Assembly: GCA_024235655.1 (NCBI GenBank)
Contig: JACKLY010000005.1
Coordinates: 144,756-208,755, forward strand
DNA from: Zoogloeaceae bacterium
GTDB taxonomy: Bacteria; Pseudomonadota; Gammaproteobacteria; Burkholderiales; Rhodocyclaceae
Direction of reading: 5' to 3'
Length of the DNA stretch: 64,000 nt
Shown: one piece after another, positions 44,115 through 52,136 of the stretch
How the letters are laid out: each line of letters begins with the position of its first letter
Position numbering within the stretch: the first letter of the stretch is position 1
Made by a program: the position numbers and the translations under genes
Notes under the pieces: generated by a model
Database searches by the model: none
What the model saw: only the letters and a program-made list of their open reading frames with translations
What the model was told of the DNA's origin: nothing

Positions 44115-45656
44115 ATGAAAGAACGTTTGGTTATTTTTGATACGACATTGCGCGACGGCGAGCAGAGTCCCGGTGCGTCAATGACCAAGGAAGAGAAAAT
44201 TCGTGTCGCTCGCCAGCTTGAGCGGATGAAGGTCGATGTCATCGAAGCCGGTTTTGCCGCGGCTTCGCCCGGCGACTTTGACGCCATTTACGGCATTGCC
44301 GAGGTCATCAAGGATTCGACGGTCTGTTCCCTGGCGCGTGCCAACGAGAACGATATCCGGCGTGCAGGCGAAGCAATCAAGCCGGCCAGGTCGGGGCGCA
44401 TTCATACTTTCATCGCCACCAGCCCGATTCACATGGAAAAGAAGCTGCGCATGACCCCGGATCAGGTGGTTGAGCAGGCAGTCAAGGCCATTGGCTGGGC
44501 GCGTGAATATACCAGTGATATCGAATTCTCGGCCGAAGATGCCGGGCGTTCTGAAATCGATTTCCTGTGCCGGATCTTCGATGCGGTGATCAAGGCCGGG
44601 GCCACCACGATCAATGTGCCGGACACGGTCGGTTACAACCTGCCTGGCCAGTTTGCGGAAACGATCAAGCAACTGATCGCCCGGGTGCCGGATGCCGACA
44701 AGGTGGTGTGGTCAGTCCATTGCCATAACGACCTTGGCCTGGCCGTGGCCAACTCGCTGGCGGCCGTTCTGGTCGGAGCACGACAGGTCGAGTGCACCAT
44801 CAATGGCCTTGGCGAGCGCGCCGGCAATGCCTCGCTGGAGGAAATTGTCATGGCCGTGCGCACCCGTGCCGATATTTTCCCGGTTGAAACCGGCATTGAT
44901 ACCACCCAGATCGTTCCGGCATCCAAGCTGGTTTCGCAAGTGACCGGGTATCCGGTGCAGCCGAACAAGGCGGTGGTCGGCGCCAATGCCTTTGCCCATG
45001 AATCCGGCATTCATCAGGACGGCGTGTTGAAGCATCGTGAAACCTACGAAATCATGCGTGCCCAAGATGTTGGCTGGACCCAGAACAAGCTGGTGCTGGG
45101 CAAGCATTCCGGCCGCAATGCCTTCAAGTCGCGTCTGGCGGAGTTGGGCATTGAACTGCCCAGCGAGGAAGTGCTCAATGCAGCGTTTGCCCGATTCAAG
45201 GAGCTGGCGGACAAAAAACATGAGATATTCGACGAAGACCTGCAGGCGTTGATTTCGGACGAGACGGTCACGCCCGAAGACGAACACTACAAGCTGGTCT
45301 ATTCCCGCGTCTGTTCGGAAACCGGCGAAACCCCAGAAGCAATGGTCAGTCTGGCTGTCGGCGGCGTCGAGCAGAAGGCCGATGCCACCGGGGGCGGTCC
45401 GGTCGATGCCACTTTCAAGGCGATCGAGGCGATGGCCAAGAGCGGTTCGGAACTGCTGCTCTATTCGGTAAATGCGATCACTACGGGTACAGATGCTCAG
45501 GGTGAAGTGACCGTACGCTTGTCGCGGGGTGGTCGCATTGTCAATGGCAACGGTGCCGATACCGATATCGTGATTGCTTCGGCCAAGGCCTATCTGAATG
45601 CATTGAACAAGCTGCATTCATCGAGTGAAAAGCTGAACCCGCAAGGGGATGTCTGA
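44115..45656 (+). CDS. leuA: 2-isopropylmalate synthase
   Basis: A 513-residue enzyme that condenses 2-ketoisovalerate and acetyl-CoA, the first step of leucine synthesis. The aldolase-type motif LVIFDTTLRDGEQSPGASM, the metal site HCHNDLGLAVANSL and a C-terminal LeuA allosteric domain (feedback by leucine) are seen. ATG at 44115 has GGAG eight bases upstream; ATG at 44109 would have only two. It follows pssA closely, and a bidirectional terminator ends the unit. Confidence 0.96.
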   Translation: MKERLVIFDTTLRDGEQSPGASMTKEEKIRVARQLERMKVDVIEAGFAAASPGDFDAIYGIAEVIKDSTVCSLARANENDIRRAGEAIKPARSGRIHTFIATSPIHMEKKLRMTPDQVVEQAVKAIGWAREYTSDIEFSAEDAGRSEIDFLCRIFDAVIKAGATTINVPDTVGYNLPGQFAETIKQLIARVPDADKVVWSVHCHNDLGLAVANSLAAVLVGARQVECTINGLGERAGNASLEEIVMAVRTRADIFPVETGIDTTQIVPASKLVSQVTGYPVQPNKAVVGANAFAHESGIHQDGVLKHRETYEIMRAQDVGWTQNKLVLGKHSGRNAFKSRLAELGIELPSEEVLNAAFARFKELADKKHEIFDEDLQALISDETVTPEDEHYKLVYSRVCSETGETPEAMVSLAVGGVEQKADATGGGPVDATFKAIEAMAKSGSELLLYSVNAITTGTDAQGEVTVRLSRGGRIVNGNGADTDIVIASAKAYLNALNKLHSSSEKLNPQGDV

Positions 45657-45678
45657 TTTTTTACTTGAAGCTGTGATG

Positions 45679-45706
45679 AAAAAGGCCGCCTGCGGGCGGC
45701 CTTTTT
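45679..45706. terminator. Bidirectional intrinsic terminator after leuA
   Basis: Stem GGCCGCC (45684-45690) with GGCGGCC (45695-45701), loop TGCG, flanked by five A on one side and five T on the other. It serves leuA and the convergent DUF2069 gene. Confidence 0.92.
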
Positions 45707-46062
45707 CATGGTTCAGGCCTTGGTGCAGGTGCTCTTGTTGTGCGTACAAAACCCACTGTGGCTATGAAAAAAATCAGGCTGAGCGCGGTTTCGCCAACGG
45801 CCAGCAGTTGGCTCAAGCCCTGATCGGATGTGGCACGCACCAGACCTTCGGTGAAGTAAAGCAGAATCAACAATGAGGCCCATTTATAGGTATAGCGGCG
45901 ACCATTGAGAATGCCGAACAAGGCTGCCAGCAAAGGCAATACCTTGAAGACCAGGGCCGAGCCGCCGGGTTGGACAGGCGCCAGTCGAAGCTCCCAGGCA
46001 ATGCAAAGAAAAATGAGGGCGATCAGGCTGGCACAGGCCGCCAGGTAACAGGGGCGTTTCAT
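45706..46062 (-). CDS. DUF2069 membrane protein
   Basis: A 118-residue protein with four predicted membrane helices of the DUF2069 family: CASLIALIFLCIAWELRLAP, FKVLPLLAALFGILNGRRYTYKW and YFTEGLVRA (the Y-x-E-G-x-x-R element). Its function is unknown. It overlaps the end of the wrbA-like gene by one base (TGATG), an association common in betaproteobacteria. Confidence 0.88.
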   Translation of the reverse strand: MKRPCYLAACASLIALIFLCIAWELRLAPVQPGGSALVFKVLPLLAALFGILNGRRYTYKWASLLILLYFTEGLVRATSDQGLSQLLAVGETALSLIFFIATVGFVRTTRAPAPRPEP

Positions 46063-46655
46063 CAGACAGCAAGCTTTCTTGAAGTTTCGGCGAGGCGACG
46101 GCCAAGTGCAAAGGCCAATGAGCGCTCCTCCTCGCTAATCGATGGGTTGCCAGTGGCGCCGGAAACATGGCTCGCACCATACGGGGTGCCGCCACTTCCG
46201 GTGGTGCTCAGGGCACGTTCACTGAAAGGAATGCCGAGTAGCACCATGCCGTGATGCAGCAAGGGCAGCATCATGGAAATCAGCGTCGTTTCCTGGCCGC
46301 CATGCATGCTGGCCGATGAGGTGAACACACAGGCCGGCTTACCGATCAAGGTGCCATTCTGCCATTCGGCAACGGTGCCATCCCAGAAATACTTCATCGG
46401 AGCCGCCATGTTGCCGAAGCGTGTCGGGCTGCCGAGGGCCAGGCCGATGCATTCCTCGAGGTCGACGGGCTCGACATAAGGCGCGCCTTCATCGGGGATT
46501 GACGGTTCATCGGCGGTACATACAGTGGATACTCTGGGCACCGTGCGCAATCGGGCGGACATGCCGGGAACGGACTCGATACCGCGGGCGACATGCTGTG
46601 CCAGTGTGCGTACCGATCCACGGTGACTATAGAAGAGCACGAGAATTTCTTGCAT
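46062..46655 (-). CDS. wrbA: WrbA-like NAD(P)H:quinone oxidoreductase (flavodoxin fold)
   Basis: A 197-residue flavodoxin-like FMN protein that should reduce quinones by two electrons. FMN-binding segments LVLFYSHRGSVRTLAQHVARG, GSPTRFGNMAAPMK and TSSASMHGGQETTLISMM are typical of WrbA. ATG at 46655 has no ribosome-binding site, but TATAAT (46662-46667, minus strand) ends six bases before it, so the transcript may be leaderless. Its start is only 20 bases from that of the divergent YihY gene. Confidence 0.9.
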   Translation of the reverse strand: MQEILVLFYSHRGSVRTLAQHVARGIESVPGMSARLRTVPRVSTVCTADEPSIPDEGAPYVEPVDLEECIGLALGSPTRFGNMAAPMKYFWDGTVAEWQNGTLIGKPACVFTSSASMHGGQETTLISMMLPLLHHGMVLLGIPFSERALSTTGSGGTPYGASHVSGATGNPSISEEERSLAFALGRRLAETSRKLAV

Positions 46656-46675
46656 CGGGCTATTATAGCGGCCGT

Positions 46676-47524
46676 ATGACATCTCCAAGCCGCCTCTTCC
46701 TGCCCCTTTTGTTCCGGATCGTGCGCCGTTTTGGTGAGGACGGGCTGGCGCAGGTCAGTGCCAGCCTCGCGTTTACGACCTTGCTGTCACTGGTACCGCT
46801 GGCCGGCTTGATGCTGGCCATTGCATCGGCGTTTCCGGCCTTCTCAACCTTTGTAAACCAGATCGATACCATGCTGGTGACCCATTTGTTGCCGGCGAGC
46901 TCTGCCGGGCTGATCTCCGGAAAAATCCTCCAGTTTTCACGCCGTGCGGCTGAAGTCAGTGCCTTTGGCGTCGGTATGCTGGTTGTGGCCGCATATCTCA
47001 TGCTGCACACCGTAGAGCAGGCGTTCAATACAGTCTGGCGTGTCAAGGTGCCGCGCCCGATGTGGCACCGGGTCTTTCTCTATACTGTCCTGATTGCGGT
47101 CGGTCCGATGCTGATTGGTGGGCTGCTGGCCGTGATGTCCTATGCCGTGACTGCTTCGTTTGGCTGGATCAACGAGTTGCGCTGGATGCGCGCCTCGGTG
47201 CTGAAGATGATTTCGCTCGCCGTACTGGTGCTCTTTTTTGCCTTCCTGTACCGAACCGTGCCGAATGCCGCGGTACGCTGGCGCGATGCGCTGCTTGCCG
47301 GCAGTTTTGCTGCGCTGAATTTTGTCCTGTTGCAAAAGGGATTCGAGTTGTATCTGGCTTTTTTCCCCTCGTACAAGGTGATTTACGGCGCGTTTTCAGC
47401 CGTGCCGATATTCCTCCTGTGGATGTATCTTTCCTGGGCGGTCGTGCTCGCAGGTGCGCTGGTGGCGGCGTTGCTGCCAGAGCTTCGGCGCCCTCCGCCG
47501 CGACGATATCGCCGTCGCCGCTGA
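46676..47524 (+). CDS. YihY/BrkB family inner-membrane protein
   Basis: A 282-residue YihY (UPF0761) family membrane protein, formerly misnamed ribonuclease BN. Six helices; family elements QVSASLAFTTLLSLVPLAGLM at the start, AVRWRDALLAGSFAALNFVLL and the end LLWMYLSWAVVLAGALVAA are seen, followed by a basic tail. Function is unproven; it may be a permease or flippase-like protein. ATG at 46676 is close to the divergent wrbA start. Confidence 0.9.
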   Translation: MTSPSRLFLPLLFRIVRRFGEDGLAQVSASLAFTTLLSLVPLAGLMLAIASAFPAFSTFVNQIDTMLVTHLLPASSAGLISGKILQFSRRAAEVSAFGVGMLVVAAYLMLHTVEQAFNTVWRVKVPRPMWHRVFLYTVLIAVGPMLIGGLLAVMSYAVTASFGWINELRWMRASVLKMISLAVLVLFFAFLYRTVPNAAVRWRDALLAGSFAALNFVLLQKGFELYLAFFPSYKVIYGAFSAVPIFLLWMYLSWAVVLAGALVAALLPELRRPPPRRYRRRR

Positions 47525-47525
47525 T

Positions 47526-49022
47526 CTACTCTTCGTAACGGTTTTCGATGGCAATCACCTCAATGCTTGCCGTCTGTTCTTGTAGTGCCTGTGCCAGAAT
47601 TTCACGAACTTCAATATTGCTTTTCTCGATCAGCAGGATCAGATCCGACTTGCTTCCACTGGCTGTTCCGCACGGTGCGATGATGATCTCGCTCAGTCGA
47701 ATGGGGGGGAGTATCGGCAGAATCAGCACCGGGTGTTGCTGGTATTCGGACTCTCCTGATCTGCTGGCAAGCAGTGCCGGTGTAGCCTTGGTTGCCAGAA
47801 TCTGCAATCCAAGCTCCAGGTGCTCCGGGTTTTCAGAAAGTGCCCAGCGCGCAATGCAAATCTGCCAGTCGGAAGCGCTTTCGGTGCGAATGGCGACGAT
47901 ATCGCCGGCTGCGATGCGCGCCGTTTTCCCCGAGACATGCATCAGGGCGTAACCATCCGGGCTTTCATTGGTCACCATCCAGCTGGTAATTTCGCCGGCC
48001 TGTGTCTCGTCATCGTGAAACAACTGCCATAGTGCCGGCAGGCCAACACAAAGAACGGCACGGTAGTTTTGCCGGCGTCGCGGAAAGCGCCGCTTGCCGG
48101 GGCTGCCCCAGTAGTGGGCCAGGCGGCGGATGACGCCACGTCCGCCCGGCGTGTTTGCGCTATCAGGAAGGTCAAGCTGGGCAGGTGCTGCATCGGCTTC
48201 AAGTGCAGCAAGCTGTTCGGATGCCAACTGCGAGAGCTCTTCGCAGGTAAAGCAGAGGGCGCCTTCAGGTGGTGGCCGGCGGCTGCTCGCTGTCGGTGGC
48301 GCATCCCGCCCGGGGTCAATCCAGAAACTGCCATCTGCACAGGAAAGCGTGCCATCTGTAAAGAATTTAGCATGCCCGCCAAAACGCTGGGTGTACTCGA
48401 ACACCAGATCAATTTCTCTTGAGGTAAACGAAGCTGGTTGGGCGCATGAAAGGAGCAGGGTTTGCAGGTAGACATCTTCCACCGTGCCCTCTGCGCCGCG
48501 GACATGGATGCTGGAAATTTCGCTGGCAACGCCGGTCTGGTAGGCCTGATGGAGGAGCAGCCAGACGCCGGGCGTGGCCGGAGCCGCGGCGTAATTGCTG
48601 ATCAAAAGATGGCTACGCAGGGCATCAAGCACGCGCCACAAGGTGAGTTCGGGCGGTCGGCGCAGCCCCTTGATCAGGTGCTGGTCCAGGGTGCCAAGTG
48701 CACGCAGATAGAATTCAGCCACCATCAGCAACAGATCCTGCATGCCTCGAACGGTGTGCCGCGTCCGCCGGGAAAGTGGTAGCGAGACACCTTTCAATTC
48801 CGGCAGCAGTCGTTGTACGACCCCGTGAATTCTGGCATACAGTTGATCAAGGACTTCATGTTGCTGGTGTGCGGCTGCCTTCGTATCGCGCAGTGCAGAA
48901 AGGTGGGAGTGCAGGGGTGGCAGTTCATCTGCCGTCTGGATGGCAGGAGCAGTGGCCAGCCAGTCAAGGGTGGCTTTCAGGTCGATAGAGGCCAGTTCTT
49001 CAGCTTGGTTTTGGTCGAGCAT
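47526..49022 (-). CDS. Unknown protein with a PilZ-like C-terminal region
   Basis: A 498-residue, apparently cytoplasmic protein of unknown function. The N-terminal two thirds (about 1-300) are alpha-helical without a recognised domain. The C-terminal part contains an RxxxR (RQNYR, in FPRRRQNYRAVLC) and about 37 residues later NxSxxG (NESPDG), the two-part signature of c-di-GMP-binding PilZ domains, then strands such as IAAGDIVAIR and LELGLQIL. The spacing is longer than usual. ATG at 49022 is chosen; an in-frame start at 49091 is possible. It converges with the YihY gene and is divergent from rpsP. Confidence 0.75.
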   Translation of the reverse strand: MLDQNQAEELASIDLKATLDWLATAPAIQTADELPPLHSHLSALRDTKAAAHQQHEVLDQLYARIHGVVQRLLPELKGVSLPLSRRTRHTVRGMQDLLLMVAEFYLRALGTLDQHLIKGLRRPPELTLWRVLDALRSHLLISNYAAAPATPGVWLLLHQAYQTGVASEISSIHVRGAEGTVEDVYLQTLLLSCAQPASFTSREIDLVFEYTQRFGGHAKFFTDGTLSCADGSFWIDPGRDAPPTASSRRPPPEGALCFTCEELSQLASEQLAALEADAAPAQLDLPDSANTPGGRGVIRRLAHYWGSPGKRRFPRRRQNYRAVLCVGLPALWQLFHDDETQAGEITSWMVTNESPDGYALMHVSGKTARIAAGDIVAIRTESASDWQICIARWALSENPEHLELGLQILATKATPALLASRSGESEYQQHPVLILPILPPIRLSEIIIAPCGTASGSKSDLILLIEKSNIEVREILAQALQEQTASIEVIAIENRYEE

Positions 49023-49164
49023 TTTACGGACGATCTTGAATTGCCCTGAATTATAGAGGCCGGAAGCACCTGTTGCCGTGAAGAAACGCACGTTAGCCTA
49101 TATAATCGCGGCCGAGCATCTCTTCTCGGTTCCCCATGTGTTGGCTGCAATGGCAAGTAGGGGA

Positions 49165-49192
49165 TTGTTTTGCCGTGCTTTCTTGCTATAAT
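49165..49192 (+). promoter_or_regulatory. Promoter of the rpsP-rimM-trmD-rplS operon
   Basis: TTGTTT (49165-49170) and a perfect TATAAT (49187-49192) with a 16-base spacer, 34 bases upstream of the rpsP ATG. A second TATAAT occurs further up at 49101-49106 without a well-placed -35. Confidence 0.65.
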
Positions 49193-49225
49193 CTCCCCCT
49201 TTTTCTGATTCCGGAAGACAACACA

Positions 49226-49477
49226 ATGGTTGTAATTCGCCTTGCCCGTAGTGGCGCCAAGAAGCGTCCTTTCTACAATATTGTCGCTGCCGACTCGCGC
49301 AATCGTCGCGATGGTCGTTTCATCGAGCGTATTGGTTTCTACAACCCGGTAGCCTCTGGTTCCGCAGAATCCCTGCGCGTGGCCAATGACCGTCTTGCCT
49401 ACTGGCAGGAGCACGGCGCCCAGGTGTCGCCGACAGTTGCCCGTCTGGTCAAGCAGGCTGCCAAAGCAGCTGCCTGA
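49226..49477 (+). CDS. rpsP: 30S ribosomal protein S16
   Basis: An 83-residue bS16. The sequence VVIRLARSGAKKRPFYNIV, ADSRNRRDGRFIERIGFYNP and the C-terminal LAYWQEHGAQVSPTVARLV block match the family throughout. ATG at 49226 follows GGAAG. First gene of the rpsP-rimM-trmD-rplS operon. Confidence 0.97.
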   Translation: MVVIRLARSGAKKRPFYNIVAADSRNRRDGRFIERIGFYNPVASGSAESLRVANDRLAYWQEHGAQVSPTVARLVKQAAKAAA

Positions 49478-49491
49478 TAGAACAAGCCTCC

Positions 49492-50013
49492 TTGCCTGCC
49501 CAAAATTTTGTAGTTCTCGGCAAGATTGTCGGGGCGTATGGAATTCAGGGCTGGGTAAGAGTGCATGCATTTGCCGATGACCCAGAGGCGTGGAGCCGGG
49601 TCTCGGTATGGCGAATGGGAGCTGAGGGCAGTTCCCCGGAAGTCTGGCAGGAAATTCGGGTAAAAGGCAGTCGCTTGCACTCGGATGCGCTGGTCGTACG
49701 CTTTGAAGGTGTTTCCGACCGGAATGGCGCGGAAGCCTTGAAGGGCATGCTGGTTGGTGTGCCACGAGAAGCGATGCCGGATGCGAGCAAGGATGAGTAT
49801 TACTGGGCTGATTTGATTGGCCTGGCAGTGGTGAACGCCCACGAAGAATGTCTCGGCACGGTCGATCGATTGATCGAAACCGGATCCAATGATGTTTTGT
49901 GCGTCACGTCGGAAGATGGCAAGGAGCGCTTGCTGCCTTTCGTCGCTGCAGTCGTACTTGATGTCGACCTGGCTGCACAGCGGATTCGTGTGGACTGGGA
50001 AGCAGACTGGTGA
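49492..50013 (+). CDS. rimM: Ribosome maturation factor RimM
   Basis: A 173-residue 16S processing factor with N-terminal RimM domain (VVLGKIVGAYGIQGWVRVH) and a C-terminal PRC-barrel domain (DEYYWADLIGLAVVN through LLPFVAAVVLDVD). The only fitting start is TTG at 49492; there is no obvious ribosome-binding site, so translation may be coupled to rpsP 14 bases upstream. Confidence 0.95.
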   Translation: MPAQNFVVLGKIVGAYGIQGWVRVHAFADDPEAWSRVSVWRMGAEGSSPEVWQEIRVKGSRLHSDALVVRFEGVSDRNGAEALKGMLVGVPREAMPDASKDEYYWADLIGLAVVNAHEECLGTVDRLIETGSNDVLCVTSEDGKERLLPFVAAVVLDVDLAAQRIRVDWEADW

Positions 50014-50023
50014 GGCGCGGCAG

Positions 50024-50833
50024 GTGACAGCAGCAAAACACAGTTTTGCGGTTGATGCGGTGACCATCTTTCCGGAGATGTTCACGGCCTTGAGTGAATG
50101 CGGGATTACCCGCCGGGCTCTGGAAGAAAAGCGCTGGTCGCTCAATTTCCAGAACCCACGTGATTATGTGGCCAGCAATTACCGGACGGTGGATGACCGT
50201 CCGTATGGCGGCGGCCCTGGCATGGTGATGCTGCCCGAACCGCTGGAAACGGCGATCAATGCCGCCAAGACCAGGCAACAGGCAGCGGGTGTTGCGGCAA
50301 GCCGCGTCATCTACCTGTCACCACAAGGCCGGCCACTGACGCACGAACGAGTGATGCAGATGGCTCGGGCAGATGAAGGTTTGATTCTGCTCTGTGGTCG
50401 TTACGAAGGAATTGACGAGCGCCTGATCGAGCGCTGCGTGGATGAGGAAATTTCGATCGGGGATTTTGTGCTGTCCGGTGGGGAAATCCCGGCGATGGCA
50501 CTGATCGATGCCGTAGTCAGGCAATTGCCGGGCGTGCTGAACGACGCACAATCGGCAGCAGAGGATTCGTTTGTGACGGGCTTGCTGGATTGCCCGCACT
50601 ATACGCGGCCCGAGGAGTATCAAGGGTTGCCGGTGCCGGAAGTGTTGCTTTCCGGGCACCACGAGAAGATTCGTCGTTGGCGGCTGAAACAGTCGTTAGG
50701 GCGGACATGGCAGCGCCGCCCGGAGTTGTTGGCCGGGCGAATGTTGAAAAAACCGCTGTCGAAAGAGGAAACGCAACTCCTGGCTGAGTATCAGGAGCAA
50801 TGCGGTCAGAAAAACCAAGGAGTTTTAAAATGA
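50024..50833 (+). CDS. trmD: tRNA (guanine-N1-)-methyltransferase
   Basis: A 269-residue SPOUT-fold enzyme that makes m1G37 in tRNAs and prevents frameshifting. The trefoil-knot motifs YGGGPGMVML, LLCGRYEGIDERLIE and ISIGDFVLSGGEIPAM are complete. GTG at 50024 has GAGG upstream and lies 10 bases after the rimM stop; the in-frame region before it lies within rimM. The stop overlaps the rplS start (ATGA). Confidence 0.96.
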   Translation: MTAAKHSFAVDAVTIFPEMFTALSECGITRRALEEKRWSLNFQNPRDYVASNYRTVDDRPYGGGPGMVMLPEPLETAINAAKTRQQAAGVAASRVIYLSPQGRPLTHERVMQMARADEGLILLCGRYEGIDERLIERCVDEEISIGDFVLSGGEIPAMALIDAVVRQLPGVLNDAQSAAEDSFVTGLLDCPHYTRPEEYQGLPVPEVLLSGHHEKIRRWRLKQSLGRTWQRRPELLAGRMLKKPLSKEETQLLAEYQEQCGQKNQGVLK

Positions 50834-51213
50834 ATCTGATTCAGGTACTTGAGCAAGAAGAAATCGCCCGTCTGGGCAAGACCATTCCCGAGTTTGCACC
50901 GGGCGACACCGTCGTCGTTCAGGTGAAAGTGAAGGAAGGCAACCGTGAGCGTCTGCAGGCCTACGAAGGTGTGGTGATCGCCAAGCGTAACCGTGGTCTG
51001 AATTCCGGCTTTACCGTGCGCAAGATTTCGTCCGGTGAAGGTGTCGAGCGTACGTTCCAGACCTACTCACCGCTGGTGGCTTCGATCGAAGTCAAGCGTC
51101 GCGGTGATGTCCGTCGTGCCAAGCTGTACTATCTCCGCGAGCGTTCCGGCAAGTCGGCACGGATCAAGGAAAAGCTGCCGAGCAAGTCGAAGAAGGCCGC
51201 TGCACAGCAGTAA
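50830..51213 (+). CDS. rplS: 50S ribosomal protein L19
   Basis: A 127-residue bL19. NLIQVLEQEEIARLGKTIPEF, GDTVVVQVKVKEGNRER and the FTVRKISSGEGVERTFQTYSP blocks are family-typical; the lysine-rich tail is slightly longer than the E. coli protein. AAGGAG precedes the ATG, within trmD. Last gene of the operon. Confidence 0.97.
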   Translation: MNLIQVLEQEEIARLGKTIPEFAPGDTVVVQVKVKEGNRERLQAYEGVVIAKRNRGLNSGFTVRKISSGEGVERTFQTYSPLVASIEVKRRGDVRRAKLYYLRERSGKSARIKEKLPSKSKKAAAQQ

Positions 51214-51232
51214 TCTGCTGGCCAAGCAAAAC

Positions 51233-51258
51233 AAAAAGGCGCTTGCGGGCGCCTTTTT
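51233..51258 (+). terminator. Intrinsic terminator of the rpsP operon
   Basis: AAAAAGGCGC, a short loop (TTGCGG), then GCGCCTTTTTT form a hairpin with A and T flanks 20 bases past the rplS stop. It also faces the convergent folE2 end. Confidence 0.88.
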
Positions 51259-51310
51259 TGTTGTTCAGCACCCGCGATGCAGGCGCTGGTCGTCATTCAG
51301 ACGCGCTTGC

Positions 51311-52129
51311 TCAACAGCATTCGGCCTCGTTGTGCTTGTCGCGCTCGATCAGCGCATAAGCCGAGTGGTTGTGGATCGATTCGAAATTCTCCGACTCCAC
51401 CACATAGGCATCGATACGTTTCTCGTCGTTCAGACGTGCTGCAACGTCGCGCACCATGTCCTCGACAAACTTCGGGTTGTCATAGGCCCGCTCGGTAACA
51501 TATTTCTCATCCGGGCGCTTGAGCAGCCCGAACAGCTCGCAGGAAGCCTCGCCTTCAATCAGGGAGATGATCTCCTCCAGCCACATATGGTCATTGAGTC
51601 GTGCGCTGACCGTGACATGGGAGCGCTGATTGTGTGCGCCGCGTTCTGAAATTTTCTTTGAGCAAGGACACAGGCTCGTCACCGGCACCACGATCTTGAC
51701 GGTGGAAACGACCTTGCCGTTGCAGATGTCACCAATGAACGTGACGTCATAGTCCATCAGGCTCTGCACGCCCGAAACCGGCGCCGTCTTGTTGACGAAG
51801 TAGGGGAAGCTCATTTCGATGTGGCCGCTCCTGGCTTCTAGGCGCTCGACCATGCGGGCCAGCATTGCCGGGAAATTTTCCACGGAAATTTCGCGTTCAC
51901 GGCCGTTGAGGAGCTCAACGAAGCGTGACATGTGCGTGCCCTTGAAATTGTGCGGGAGGCCGACGTACATGTTGAACATGGCAATCGTATGCTGGATGCC
52001 GCCGCTCTTGTCCTGCACCTTGATCGGGTGGCGAATGGCCTTGATGCCGACCTTGTTGATCGCCAGCTGGCGGGTATCAGCAAAGCCCTGAACGTCAGGC
52101 ATGGCGGCGGTAGGCTGGGGTGTACTCAT
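51311..52129 (-). CDS. folE2: GTP cyclohydrolase FolE2 (type IB)
   Basis: A 272-residue GTP cyclohydrolase of the FolE2/COG1469 type that makes 7,8-dihydroneopterin triphosphate for folate or queuosine. IMPDVQ is seen as MPDVQGFAD, and VGIKAIRHPI, THMSRFVELL, VTSLCPCSKKISERGAHNQRS with the catalytic Cys, and the C-terminal ESIHNHSAYA are typical. ATG at 52129 starts MSTPQPTAAMPD. It starts eight bases from the dxs stop on the same strand, so it appears to be the last gene of the xseB-ispA-dxs unit. Confidence 0.96.
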   Translation of the reverse strand: MSTPQPTAAMPDVQGFADTRQLAINKVGIKAIRHPIKVQDKSGGIQHTIAMFNMYVGLPHNFKGTHMSRFVELLNGREREISVENFPAMLARMVERLEARSGHIEMSFPYFVNKTAPVSGVQSLMDYDVTFIGDICNGKVVSTVKIVVPVTSLCPCSKKISERGAHNQRSHVTVSARLNDHMWLEEIISLIEGEASCELFGLLKRPDEKYVTERAYDNPKFVEDMVRDVAARLNDEKRIDAYVVESENFESIHNHSAYALIERDKHNEAECC

Positions 52130-52136
52130 GATGTTC

